The notes under the pieces: generated by a model
What the model was told of the DNA's origin: nothing
Database searches by the model: none
Seen by the model: the letters and a program-made list of their open reading frames with translations, nothing else
NCBI RefSeq assembly: GCF_016767175.1
Contig: NZ_CP068564.1
Location: forward strand, 62,001 to 126,000
DNA length: 64,000 bases
DNA from: Keratinibaculum paraultunense
GTDB lineage: Bacteria; Bacillota; Clostridia; Tissierellales; Tepidimicrobiaceae
Direction of reading: 5' to 3'
Made by a program: the position numbers and the translations under genes
Part shown: in pieces, positions 41,308-49,529 of the stretch
Layout: every line of letters starts with the position of its first letter
Numbering within the stretch: position 1 is the first letter of the stretch

Positions 41308-42282
41308 ATGAAATGTATGTACTATGAAAAGTTAGAGGACAATAAAATAAAATGTAATTTATGCCCTCATAATTGTATTATAAACGAAGGGAAAACGGGA
41401 ATATGCAGAGTGAGGAAAAATGAAAAAGGAGAACTTATAAGTTTAAATTATGGAAAACACACCTCCTATGCCTATGATCCTATAGAGAAAAAGCCCCTTT
41501 ATCACTTTTATCCAGGTAAAGACATATTTTCTATAGGAAGCTTTGGCTGCAATTTAAAATGTGATTTTTGCCAAAATTGGGAGATAGCTCATGGGGACTC
41601 TTTAACTATGGCAATAGAAGATGAGGACATACTATTATTAGCTCAATCCAAGGGTTCCATAGGCATAGCTTATACTTATAATGAGCCTACCATATCCTAC
41701 GAATATATACTTCATATGTCAAAATTGGTAAAAGAATACGGATTAAAAAACGTACTAGTAACCAATGGATATATAAATGAAGAACCATTAAAAGAACTAC
41801 TTCCATATATAGATGCTATGAATATAGACTTAAAATCTTTCAATGAGGAATTTTATAGAAAGTTTTGTAAGGGAAGTTTGGAACCAGTACTAAATACCAT
41901 AAAAATAGCTGCTCAATATACCCATATAGAAATAACCAATTTAGTTATAGAAGGGCTGAATAGCTCAAAAGAAGAAATAAGGGAATTGAGCAAATGGATT
42001 GGAAGCATAGATAGAGAAATACCTTTACATTTGTCTAAATATTATCCATCGTATAAGATGAGACTTCCTGAAACCAGTTATGAGGTTTTATTAAGGTCTA
42101 AGGAGATTGCTAATGAGTATTTAGATTATGTATATGTAGGGAATGTATGGGGAATTGATAATAACACCTATTGCCCTAATTGCAATAATTGTCTTATCCA
42201 TAGATATATGGGAGGGGAGATAATAGGTATAAATAATAATAAATGTTCTAAATGTGGCAGGCCTATAAATGTAATATATTAA
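41308..42282 (+). CDS. amrS: AmmeMemoRadiSam system radical SAM enzyme
   Basis: A 324-aa radical-SAM enzyme related to pyruvate-formate-lyase-activating enzymes. The radical cluster motif is CNLKCDFCQNWEI (CxxxCxxC near residue 78). It opens with CNLCPHNCIINEGKTGICRVR, a family-specific cysteine region, and ends with a Cys-rich stretch (CPNCNNC and CSKCGRP). Together with the AMMECR1/Memo protein upstream it forms the AmmeMemoRadiSam set. Expected to use SAM and a 4Fe-4S cluster; target unknown. ATG 41308 follows AAGGGGG. A strong terminator follows. Confidence 0.92.
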   Translation: MKCMYYEKLEDNKIKCNLCPHNCIINEGKTGICRVRKNEKGELISLNYGKHTSYAYDPIEKKPLYHFYPGKDIFSIGSFGCNLKCDFCQNWEIAHGDSLTMAIEDEDILLLAQSKGSIGIAYTYNEPTISYEYILHMSKLVKEYGLKNVLVTNGYINEEPLKELLPYIDAMNIDLKSFNEEFYRKFCKGSLEPVLNTIKIAAQYTHIEITNLVIEGLNSSKEEIRELSKWIGSIDREIPLHLSKYYPSYKMRLPETSYEVLLRSKEIANEYLDYVYVGNVWGIDNNTYCPNCNNCLIHRYMGGEIIGINNNKCSKCGRPINVIY

Positions 42283-42287
42283 TTTTT

Positions 42288-42326
42288 AAGTTTAAACCCT
42301 GTAAAATGATTACAGGGTTTAAACTT
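42288..42326 (+). terminator. terminator after amrS
   Basis: A perfect 17-bp stem (AAGTTTAAACCCTGTAA and its complement) with a 5-nt loop; a TGG-TATAAT extended -10 (42327-42335) for the next gene starts immediately after it. Confidence 0.85.
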
Positions 42327-42372
42327 TGGTATAATTATATCATGACTTAATAATGTAGGAAGGAGAAAAATT

Positions 42373-43782
42373 ATGAATACTCCTATTTTAGATGCATTAA
42401 AAAAACTTAAAAAACAAAATAGCATTTCATTTCATACTCCAGGGCACAAAGGGAAAAATACATTAATAAATTGGGAAGACTATATTCCTTTTATAGATAC
42501 TACAGAAATATGGGGAATGGACAATCTTCAGGACCCTAAAGGAATTATAAAGGAAAGTCAAGAATTAGCTGCTAAAGCTTTCGGTGCCAAATATACATTA
42601 TATTCAATAAATGGAACTACAGGAGGCATATATATAGCCTTATCCACTATAACTAATCCAGGAGATAAAATTTTGATTCAAAGGAATTCTCATAAATCAG
42701 TATATAATGCTGCTTTATTAAATAGATTAGATATTGAATATATATATCCTAAATATAACGAAGCAAATCATATATTTACAGGAATAAATCCTGAAGATGT
42801 GGAAGCTAATTTAAAGAAATGTGAGGACATTAAAGTAGTAGTGATTACATATCCTAACTATTATGGTATTTGTTCTAATATTGAAAGAATAGCTGAAATA
42901 GTCCATAAGTATGATAAACTATTATTAGTAGATGAAGCTCATGGAAGCCATTTTGTATTTTCAAAAAAGCTTCCAATATCAGCATTAGAAGCAGGAGCAG
43001 ATATAGTGGTGCAAAGTACTCACAAAACTCTAGTTAGTTTTACTCAAAGTTCTATGGTTCATGTAGGAACTGATCGGGTAGATATAGATAAACTAATGAA
43101 TATGTCTTCCATTTATCAATCCACAAGTCCTTCTTATATATTGATGTTATCCTTAGAAATAGCTAGAGCATACATGGAAAGAGAAGGAATATATAAATTA
43201 GAAGAAGCTATATATTTAGCTCAAGATACTAGCAATAAACTTAAAGCTATAGAAGGAGTTAATGTATTTACAGAAGATGAGGAAGACACTACAATATATG
43301 ATAAAGATCCAATGAAAATATTATTTAAATTAAATGGAATTACAGGTGCTGATTTAAGTAAAAGGTTAATGGAAATATATCATATATACCTAGAAATGTC
43401 TGACTATTACTATGCATTAGCTTTAACTACCCTTATGAATTCTAAGGATGATTTTAAGAGGTTAATAAAAGCTATGGAAGAACTAGCAGAAGAGAAGTAT
43501 ACTGAAATTCAACCTATAAATATAAATATGCCAAAGCCTAATATATTAGTGCCTATATATGAAGCTTTTTATAGTGATAAAAAAGCAGTAAACTTAAAAG
43601 AAAGTATAGGTAAAATATCTGCTTCTTACATTATTCCATATCCTCCAGGAATTCCGTTAATATGTCCAGGAGAGCAGATTACAGAAGAAATATATTATTA
43701 TATTTTACAATTAATGGACATTGGTATAGAAATAGTTGGATTTATAGGCTATAATAAAGAAAAGATATTAGTAATAGACTAG
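42373..43782 (+). CDS. Orn/Lys/Arg decarboxylase-like PLP enzyme
   Basis: A 469-aa fold-type I PLP enzyme of the group I Orn/Lys/Arg decarboxylase family (YaaO/SpeA-like). FHTPGHKGKN is the N-terminal motif; SINGTTGGIY, LVDEAHGSHF (cofactor-binding Asp and His) and STHKTLVSFTQSSMVH with the PLP-binding Lys (about residue 216). The C-terminal domain has PYPPGIPLICPGE. In Firmicutes this gene lies directly upstream of tmk, as here. The substrate (arginine, lysine or another amino acid) cannot be told from sequence. ATG 42373 follows GGAAGGAG. Confidence 0.88.
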   Translation: MNTPILDALKKLKKQNSISFHTPGHKGKNTLINWEDYIPFIDTTEIWGMDNLQDPKGIIKESQELAAKAFGAKYTLYSINGTTGGIYIALSTITNPGDKILIQRNSHKSVYNAALLNRLDIEYIYPKYNEANHIFTGINPEDVEANLKKCEDIKVVVITYPNYYGICSNIERIAEIVHKYDKLLLVDEAHGSHFVFSKKLPISALEAGADIVVQSTHKTLVSFTQSSMVHVGTDRVDIDKLMNMSSIYQSTSPSYILMLSLEIARAYMEREGIYKLEEAIYLAQDTSNKLKAIEGVNVFTEDEEDTTIYDKDPMKILFKLNGITGADLSKRLMEIYHIYLEMSDYYYALALTTLMNSKDDFKRLIKAMEELAEEKYTEIQPININMPKPNILVPIYEAFYSDKKAVNLKESIGKISASYIIPYPPGIPLICPGEQITEEIYYYILQLMDIGIEIVGFIGYNKEKILVID

Positions 43783-43800
43783 GAAAGGAATGACTTTGGA

Positions 43801-44439
43801 TTGAAAGGAATATTTATAGCACTAGAAGGTCCTGATGGTTCTGGGAAAAGTACTATTATGAAATTGTTAAATGATTATTTTACTGAAAGAAATATAGATG
43901 TAATTGTAACCAGAGAACCAGGAGGAACAGAAATAGGAGAAGAAATTCGTCGTATAATATTGGACAATAGATATGATAATATGCTGCCTGAAACAGAAGC
44001 TTTACTATATGCAGCTTCTAGAGGACAACATGTTCATGAAAAAATCCTTCCAGCTTTAAATGAAGGCAAAATAGTTATTTGTGAAAGATTTATTCTTTCT
44101 TCTTTAGCTTATCAAGGAGTTGGAAGAAATTTAGGAATTAAAGAAGTTAAAATGATAAATGATTTTGCTATAAAAGGTATAAGACCTGACTTAACATTAT
44201 TTTTCTCTGTAGATCCAGAAATTACTTTAAAAAGAAAAATTTATATAAAGGGAGGAGATAGATTAGAGAGAGAAGGCTATGAATTTCATAATAAAGTATA
44301 TGAAGGATATATGAAATTATTAAAAATGAATCCTGCAAATGTTAAGATAATAGATGCAACAAAATCTATAGAAGAGGTATTTAAGCAGAGTATTTATTAT
44401 ATAGAGAATATTCTTAAAACAAAGGAGGCGGAGATATGA
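43801..44439 (+). CDS. tmk: thymidylate kinase
   Basis: A 212-aa enzyme that makes dTDP from dTMP. P-loop EGPDGSGKST (residues 9-18), TREPGGTEIGEEIRRII, CERFILSSLAYQG and the LID region KIYIKGGDRLE. The start is TTG at 43801; AGGAAAGGAATG upstream serves as ribosome site. It overlaps the next gene, darA, by 4 nt. Order tmk-darA-holB-ricT is that of Bacillus. Confidence 0.93.
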   Translation: MKGIFIALEGPDGSGKSTIMKLLNDYFTERNIDVIVTREPGGTEIGEEIRRIILDNRYDNMLPETEALLYAASRGQHVHEKILPALNEGKIVICERFILSSLAYQGVGRNLGIKEVKMINDFAIKGIRPDLTLFFSVDPEITLKRKIYIKGGDRLEREGYEFHNKVYEGYMKLLKMNPANVKIIDATKSIEEVFKQSIYYIENILKTKEAEI

Positions 44440-44762
44440 AGCTTATTATTGCTATAGTTCAAGATCAAGATGTTCCTAGTTTGGTAGATGATTTAACTGA
44501 AAATGATTTTAGAGTTACCAAACTAGCATCAACAGGAGGATTTTTAAAATCAGGTAATACAACTTTATTATTGGGAGTTGAAGAAGATCAAGTCGATGAG
44601 GTAATAAAAATTATAGAAACTAATTGTAAAACTAGAGAGATTACAACCTCTTTACTTACAGTATCCATGCCAGGAGACACTTATGTACCTTATCCTTTAG
44701 AGGTAAGGGTAGGAGGAGCTACTATATTTATATTAGATGTAGAACGGTTTGTAAAAATATAA
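44436..44762 (+). CDS. darA: PII-like cyclic-di-AMP receptor DarA
   Basis: A 108-aa PII-like protein. MKLIIAIVQDQDVPSLVDDL, STGGFLKSGNTTLLLGV and the end VRVGGATIFILDVERF fit the DarA/PstA family, which forms trimers and binds c-di-AMP. The stretch between (KTREITTSLLTVSMPG, about 66-81) is the long T-loop/B-loop region. It overlaps tmk by 4 nt and precedes a shorter paralogue. Confidence 0.92.
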   Translation: MKLIIAIVQDQDVPSLVDDLTENDFRVTKLASTGGFLKSGNTTLLLGVEEDQVDEVIKIIETNCKTREITTSLLTVSMPGDTYVPYPLEVRVGGATIFILDVERFVKI

Positions 44763-44777
44763 TTAGGGGGAATAAAT

Positions 44778-45062
44778 ATGAAACTTATTATCGCTGTGAT
44801 TCAAGATGAATTTTCAAACAAAGTGGTTAAAGCATTGATGGATAACAAATATAGAGCTACTAAATTATCTTCAACAGGAGGATTTTTGAAATCAGGCAAT
44901 ACCACTCTTTTAATAGGCGTAAAAGATGATGAAGTAGACGAAATTATAGATATTATAGAAAAAGAATGTAAAAATAAAAAGGTGATGAAAGGTCATAAAG
45001 AAATAAATGTAGGTGGTGCCAATATATTTGTATTGAATATGGAAGATTTTAAGAAGTTATAA
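44778..45062 (+). CDS. DarA-like paralogue with a shortened loop
   Basis: A 94-aa paralogue of the preceding DarA (MKLIIAVIQDEFSNKVVKAL, STGGFLKSGNTTLLIGV, VGGANIFVLNMEDF). The core strands are kept, but the loop region is about 14 residues shorter (KKVMKGHKEI), so c-di-AMP binding or partner contacts may differ. It starts 15 nt after darA with AGGGGG and ends near holB. A tandem duplication is the simple explanation. Confidence 0.85.
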   Translation: MKLIIAVIQDEFSNKVVKALMDNKYRATKLSSTGGFLKSGNTTLLIGVKDDEVDEIIDIIEKECKNKKVMKGHKEINVGGANIFVLNMEDFKKL

Positions 45063-45079
45063 TTGTGGAGGATATTTTG

Positions 45080-46057
45080 ATGGATTTTAATGATATAATA
45101 GGTCATGAAGATACAATAGACAATTTAAAAAAAGCTATAGAAAAAGGACAAATATTTCATAGTTATTTATTTGAAGGGGAAGAGTCTATAGGCAAAAAAA
45201 AGGTTGCTCTGTCCTTTGCTAAGACTCTTCTCTGTAAATCAAGGGGAATTGAGCCTTGTAATATGTGTAATTCTTGCTTAAAATTTGATAATTTTAATCA
45301 TCCAGATTTTATATTGATAGAGCCAGAAAATGGTATAATAGAAAAGAAAAAAATTGATAGATTATTGAGTAAAATAAATATTGCTCCTCTAGAAAGTAAT
45401 AGAAAAATAATTATAATAGATGATAGTGATACTATGAGGATGGACACTCAAAATTCTCTGTTAAAGACTTTAGAAGAGCCCCCTCATTATATAAACATAA
45501 TATTGATTACTTCCAATAGTAATAATATTATTCCTACTATACTATCTCGATGCCAGATAATAAATTTTTATCCTATAAATAAAAATAAAATAGAAAAATT
45601 ATTAATATCTAAATATAAAAAAACTAAAGAAGAAGCTAATTTTATTGCACATTTTACTAATGGTTCTTTAGGAAAAGCTATAACCTATTCCGAATCTTTA
45701 GATTTTTTTAAATTGCGAGATGAAACTTTAGATATTGTTGACCATATTGTTAGAGGGGATAAATTTAATATATTCACTTCTATAGATTTTTTTAACATTC
45801 ATAAGGATGATTATGAAGACATATTGGATATTTTATTATATTGGTTTAGGGACTTGATACTATATAAAAAAGTGGGTTCCTCAGAGCTTCTAATTAATCA
45901 GGATAAAATTAGTCTTTTATCCAAGCAATCCTTCTTAAAGGAAGAGAAAATTAATGATATAATATATACAGTCATAGAAACAAAAGAAAACATCAATAGA
46001 CATGTAAATTATCAATTAGCCATAGAAACCATGCTTTTAAATATGCAGGAGGTATAA
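45080..46057 (+). CDS. holB: DNA polymerase III subunit delta'
   Basis: A 325-aa clamp-loader subunit. FNDIIGHEDTIDNLKKAIE, GEESIGKKKVALSF (P-loop-like, but with Lys and Val where an active ATPase has Thr/Ser), zinc-binding cysteines CNMCNSCLKF, IIDDSDTMRMDTQNSLLKTLEEPP and LSRCQIINF. This matches delta', which does not hydrolyse ATP. ATG 45080 is chosen because GGAGG lies eight bases upstream. It lies between darA-like and ricT, in the Bacillus order (yaaR is missing from here and found at 16.6 kb). Confidence 0.9.
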   Translation: MDFNDIIGHEDTIDNLKKAIEKGQIFHSYLFEGEESIGKKKVALSFAKTLLCKSRGIEPCNMCNSCLKFDNFNHPDFILIEPENGIIEKKKIDRLLSKINIAPLESNRKIIIIDDSDTMRMDTQNSLLKTLEEPPHYINIILITSNSNNIIPTILSRCQIINFYPINKNKIEKLLISKYKKTKEEANFIAHFTNGSLGKAITYSESLDFFKLRDETLDIVDHIVRGDKFNIFTSIDFFNIHKDDYEDILDILLYWFRDLILYKKVGSSELLINQDKISLLSKQSFLKEEKINDIIYTVIETKENINRHVNYQLAIETMLLNMQEV

Positions 46058-46061
46058 TTTT

Positions 46062-46955
46062 ATGACAACAGTAGTAGGTGTAAGATTTAAAAAAGCAGGT
46101 AAAATATATTATTTTGATCCTGATGGAATGGATATAGCGGAAGGGAACTCAGTAATAGTGGAAACAGCCAGAGGAGTAGAATTTGGGTATGTAGTAGTAG
46201 GTCCTAAGGAGGTATCAGAGGAGGAGATAGTCCCTCCTCTAAAAAAGGTTATTAGGGTGGCATCAAAAGAAGATCATGAAATTCATGAACGGAATAAGCA
46301 AAAAGCAGTAGACGCTTTTCATATATGTGAGAAAAAGATAGCAGAACACGGTTTAGATATGAGACTTATAGATGTGGAATATACTTTTGATAACAATAAG
46401 GTAATATTCTATTTTACGGCTGATGGAAGAGTGGATTTTAGAGAGTTAGTAAAGGATTTAGCAGCAATATTTAAAACTAGAATAGAATTAAGACAAATAG
46501 GTGTAAGAGATGAAGCAAAAATGATAGGAGGATTAGGACCTTGTGGAAGATTAACTTGCTGTTCCACTTTTTTAGGGGAATTTGATCCAGTTTCTATAAA
46601 GATGGCAAAAGATCAAAGTTTATCACTAAACCCTTCAAAAATATCTGGTCTTTGTGGTAGACTTATGTGTTGCTTAAAATATGAAAATGAAATGTACGAA
46701 AAATTATTAGAGAAGCTTCCCCCTATAGGGGCTATAGCCATAACTCCTAAAGGGAAAGGTATAATAGTAGAAACTCATACTTTATTGGAGATGGTAAAAG
46801 TAAAGGTAAAGCTAGAAGATGATACAGAAGATATATTTTGTTATAAATTATCTGATATTGAAATAACTGATGAAATAGATCCAGAGTATCAAAATAATCC
46901 AGAAGTATTAAATGAAGTAGATGTATTAGAAGGTGATGAAAAAGATTGTGAATAA
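46062..46955 (+). CDS. ricT: RicT (YaaT), PSP1-domain Fe-S protein
   Basis: A 297-aa PSP1-domain protein. Cys-rich motif GGLGPCGRLTCCSTFLGEF with ISGLCGRLMCCLKYE binds the Fe-S clusters of the RicAFT complex, which in B. subtilis promotes sporulation, biofilm formation and RNA processing with RNase Y. ATG 46062 follows GGAGG. A long helical C-terminus with acidic end is usual. It follows holB by 4 nt; a ferredoxin gene follows. Confidence 0.93.
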   Translation: MTTVVGVRFKKAGKIYYFDPDGMDIAEGNSVIVETARGVEFGYVVVGPKEVSEEEIVPPLKKVIRVASKEDHEIHERNKQKAVDAFHICEKKIAEHGLDMRLIDVEYTFDNNKVIFYFTADGRVDFRELVKDLAAIFKTRIELRQIGVRDEAKMIGGLGPCGRLTCCSTFLGEFDPVSIKMAKDQSLSLNPSKISGLCGRLMCCLKYENEMYEKLLEKLPPIGAIAITPKGKGIIVETHTLLEMVKVKVKLEDDTEDIFCYKLSDIEITDEIDPEYQNNPEVLNEVDVLEGDEKDCE

Positions 46956-47037
46956 ATAATCTTTTTATAAAATTACCCTTTTATTATTTAGTACTTTTTG
47001 ATAAAATAATAAGGTGTAAAGGACAAGCTATTCCTAG

Positions 47038-47220
<183 letters not shown>

Positions 47221-47237
47221 TTCAGTTAAGTATTTAT

Positions 47238-47265
47238 AGAAGACCCTTAATTAGGGTCTTTTTTA
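47238..47265 (+). terminator. terminator of the ferredoxin gene
   Basis: Stem AAGACCCT / AGGGTCTT followed by TTTT. Confidence 0.85.
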
Positions 47266-47304
47266 TAAATTTGTAAATATATCAAATGGCAAAGGAGAAT
47301 CAAA

Positions 47305-48135
47305 ATGAGTAAAGGAATTCTTTATATTTGCCCAACTCCCATCGGTAATTTAGAAGATATAACTCTTAGAACTTTAAGAGTATTAAAAGAAGTGGACTTA
47401 ATAGCAGCAGAAGATACTAGACATACTCTTAAGCTATTAAATTATTATAATATAAAAAAGCCCTTAACCTCTTATCATGAACACAATAAAATAGAAAAAG
47501 GTAAAATACTTATAGAAAAATTAAAAAAAGGAGTAAATATTGCATTAGTAACTGATGCAGGTATGCCGGGAATTTCTGATCCAGGAGAGGATATAATTCG
47601 TTTAGCAATAAAAAATCAAGTGAATATAGTAGCACTTCCTGGTGCTAGTGCACTTATAACTGGATTGGTGTTATCAGGGTTCTCCACAGATAAATTTGTA
47701 TTTGAAGGTTTTCTCTCTTCAAAGAAAAAAGAGAGAAGAAAAGAATTAAAAAAATTAAAAGAAGAAGAAAGGACTATAATTTTATACGAAGCTCCTCATA
47801 GAATACTAGCTCTTTTAAAGGATATTAAAGATATTTTAGGTAATAGGAATTTAGCAATAGGGAGAGAGTTGACTAAAATACATGAAGAAGTATTTAGGGG
47901 GAATGTATTACAAGCTATACAAAAATTTGAAGAAGAAAAGCCTAGAGGAGAGTTTGTATTAATAATAGAAGGAGCACAAATACAGGAGGAAGATCTTTAT
48001 AAAGACATAAGTATAAAGGAACACATAAAATTGTATATGGAAGAAGGGTCTTCCAAAAGGGATGCAGTAAAAAAAGTAGCAGATATTAGGGGGATATCTA
48101 AAAACTTAGTATACAAAGAGAGTATAGATATGTAA
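47305..48135 (+). CDS. rsmI: 16S rRNA 2'-O-methyltransferase RsmI
   Basis: A 276-aa SAM-dependent enzyme that 2'-O-methylates C1402 of 16S rRNA. It has YICPTPIGNLEDITLRTL at the start, LIAAEDTRHTLKLL, SYHEHN, ALVTDAGMPGISDPG and LPGASALITGL, all of the family; the C-terminal domain with IQEEDLYKDISIKEH is normal. ATG 47305 follows AAAGGAG. It lies between ricT/ferredoxin and abrB, as in Bacillus. Confidence 0.94.
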   Translation: MSKGILYICPTPIGNLEDITLRTLRVLKEVDLIAAEDTRHTLKLLNYYNIKKPLTSYHEHNKIEKGKILIEKLKKGVNIALVTDAGMPGISDPGEDIIRLAIKNQVNIVALPGASALITGLVLSGFSTDKFVFEGFLSSKKKERRKELKKLKEEERTIILYEAPHRILALLKDIKDILGNRNLAIGRELTKIHEEVFRGNVLQAIQKFEEEKPRGEFVLIIEGAQIQEEDLYKDISIKEHIKLYMEEGSSKRDAVKKVADIRGISKNLVYKESIDM

Positions 48136-48137
48136 TA

Positions 48138-48166
48138 AAAATACCCGCCAAAAGACGGGCATTAAA
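48138..48166 (-). terminator. terminator of abrB
   Basis: On the minus strand GCCCGTC / GGCGGGT form a stem with a G-U pair around a TTTT loop, followed by ATTTTTATTAC. It also separates rsmI from abrB. Confidence 0.75.
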
Positions 48167-48407
48167 GTTGTTCCTTTAATTCTTCCAGACAAGCTGGGCA
48201 GATATTTTTACCTTTAAAGCTGACTACATCTTTAGCTTGACCACAGAAAATACATGCAGGAGCATATTTCTTAAGTATAATATGTTCTCCATCTACAAAT
48301 ATTTCCAATGCATCTTTAACATCAATATTTAAATTTCTTCTAAGCTCTATAGGTATAACAACTCTACCTAATTCATCTACTTTTCTTACTATTCCAGTTG
48401 ATTTCAT
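48162..48407 (-). CDS. abrB: transition-state regulator AbrB
   Basis: An 81-aa DNA-binding protein. The N-terminal 45 residues (MKSTGIVRKVDELGRVVIPI, then LRRNLNI and DALEIFVDGEHIILKKY) are nearly the same as B. subtilis AbrB, which represses stationary-phase and sporulation genes. The C-terminal part differs: CIFCGQAKDVVSFKGKNIC with a second CPAC, a pattern of two CxxC pairs that could bind zinc or another metal in place of the usual multimerisation domain. Promoter TTGACT-17-TATTCT is upstream. It is divergent from the NurA gene. Confidence 0.93.
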   Translation of the reverse strand: MKSTGIVRKVDELGRVVIPIELRRNLNIDVKDALEIFVDGEHIILKKYAPACIFCGQAKDVVSFKGKNICPACLEELKEQL

Positions 48408-48463
48408 AAAAAATTCCCCCCTTAAAACTAATGTAAAAAAATCGACTTTATTCTACAATTAAA

Positions 48464-48492
48464 AGAATACCATAAATACCAAATAAAGTCAA
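48464..48492 (-). promoter_or_regulatory. promoter of abrB
   Basis: On the minus strand TTGACT (48492-48487), 17 nt, TATTCT (48469-48464). TCGACTTTATT (48442-48452) and AATAAAGTCAA (48482-48492) are inverted repeats flanking it and could be an operator. Confidence 0.75.
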
Positions 48493-48525
48493 TAGAAAAG
48501 CAGTAAATTTTTGGAGGTGGAAAAA

Positions 48526-49518
48526 TTGTATTCTATTAATAATAATTTAAAGGAGAAGATATTAGAACTAAATAGCATATTATCAGAAAAATATGGGAAA
48601 GTATTGTCCTTAGATGAGACATTTATCAGAGATTTTATAGAGGAAAATGTAGGATATATACAAAAGGTAGATAAACTTAGCAGAGAGGAATTAATGTATT
48701 ATTATCAAAAAGGAGGCATATTAGGGGTTGATGGTTCTAGAAATAGAATAGGAGGAGCTTATCCTCATTTTGTGGAGATATATCAAGGTTTGGCAAAATC
48801 TACTTTGTACAAAGATAGACCTATATATAAAGCAGATTTCTATACCCCTTTGTATGATGAGAGAATAGAAAATCTAATGGAAGATTCTAGAGAGCAAGAA
48901 GAATCCATAAGAAATAGAAAATTATCTACCATAGAAATAGAAGCAGCTTTAGAAGGTATTAGACAATTAAATCCTTATGCAGTTATGATGGATGGTTCCC
49001 TTATTAGATATGATATAGAATCCTTCAGTCATTGGATTGAATTGAGAAAGGAATGTGAAAGAAGGGGAATAATATTAGTAGGAGTGATAAAAGACATTAA
49101 AACTTCCATTATAGGAGATCTACTTAAAGAAGATGAGGATTTAAATATAGATGAATGTTTTTATGACAGGGAACTTTTATATGGCATATTAGAATATGGA
49201 GAGATGATAACTATTCATGGAGAGGTTACAAAAAAAACTAAAGAAGGTTTTTCTTCATTATTTATGCGAAGTTCCAAGGCTCCAACTGTTATAGGTATGG
49301 ATATATTAGATAGTCAAAAGAAACATTTAGAGGAAATGGCAAGATTGGTATTAACTTTAACTCCAGAGGATAGTAGAGGAGTTCCACTATGGATTGATAT
49401 AGTGGATAGTGAGGTGAAAATAACCGATGATATGGTAAGAGGACTTATGGAGTCTTATTTAGATAGACAAATATTGGAGATGCTTTTTATATCTGAAAGA
49501 GATAAGAGAACACTATAG
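48526..49518 (+). CDS. nurA: NurA-type nuclease
   Basis: A 330-aa protein of the NurA family, a 5'-3' exonuclease/endonuclease that works with the HerA helicase. ILGVDGSRNRIGGAYPHF carries the first active-site Asp, and MMDGSLIRYDIESF another; the rest is mostly unrecognised. The start is TTG at 48526, five bases after GGAGGTGG. It lies 11 nt before the HerA gene in one operon. NurA-HerA pairs are known mostly from archaea and thermophilic bacteria; whether this one serves DNA repair, sporulation or phage defence is open. Confidence 0.8.
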   Translation: MYSINNNLKEKILELNSILSEKYGKVLSLDETFIRDFIEENVGYIQKVDKLSREELMYYYQKGGILGVDGSRNRIGGAYPHFVEIYQGLAKSTLYKDRPIYKADFYTPLYDERIENLMEDSREQEESIRNRKLSTIEIEAALEGIRQLNPYAVMMDGSLIRYDIESFSHWIELRKECERRGIILVGVIKDIKTSIIGDLLKEDEDLNIDECFYDRELLYGILEYGEMITIHGEVTKKTKEGFSSLFMRSSKAPTVIGMDILDSQKKHLEEMARLVLTLTPEDSRGVPLWIDIVDSEVKITDDMVRGLMESYLDRQILEMLFISERDKRTL

Positions 49519-49529
49519 GAGGGATTTTA

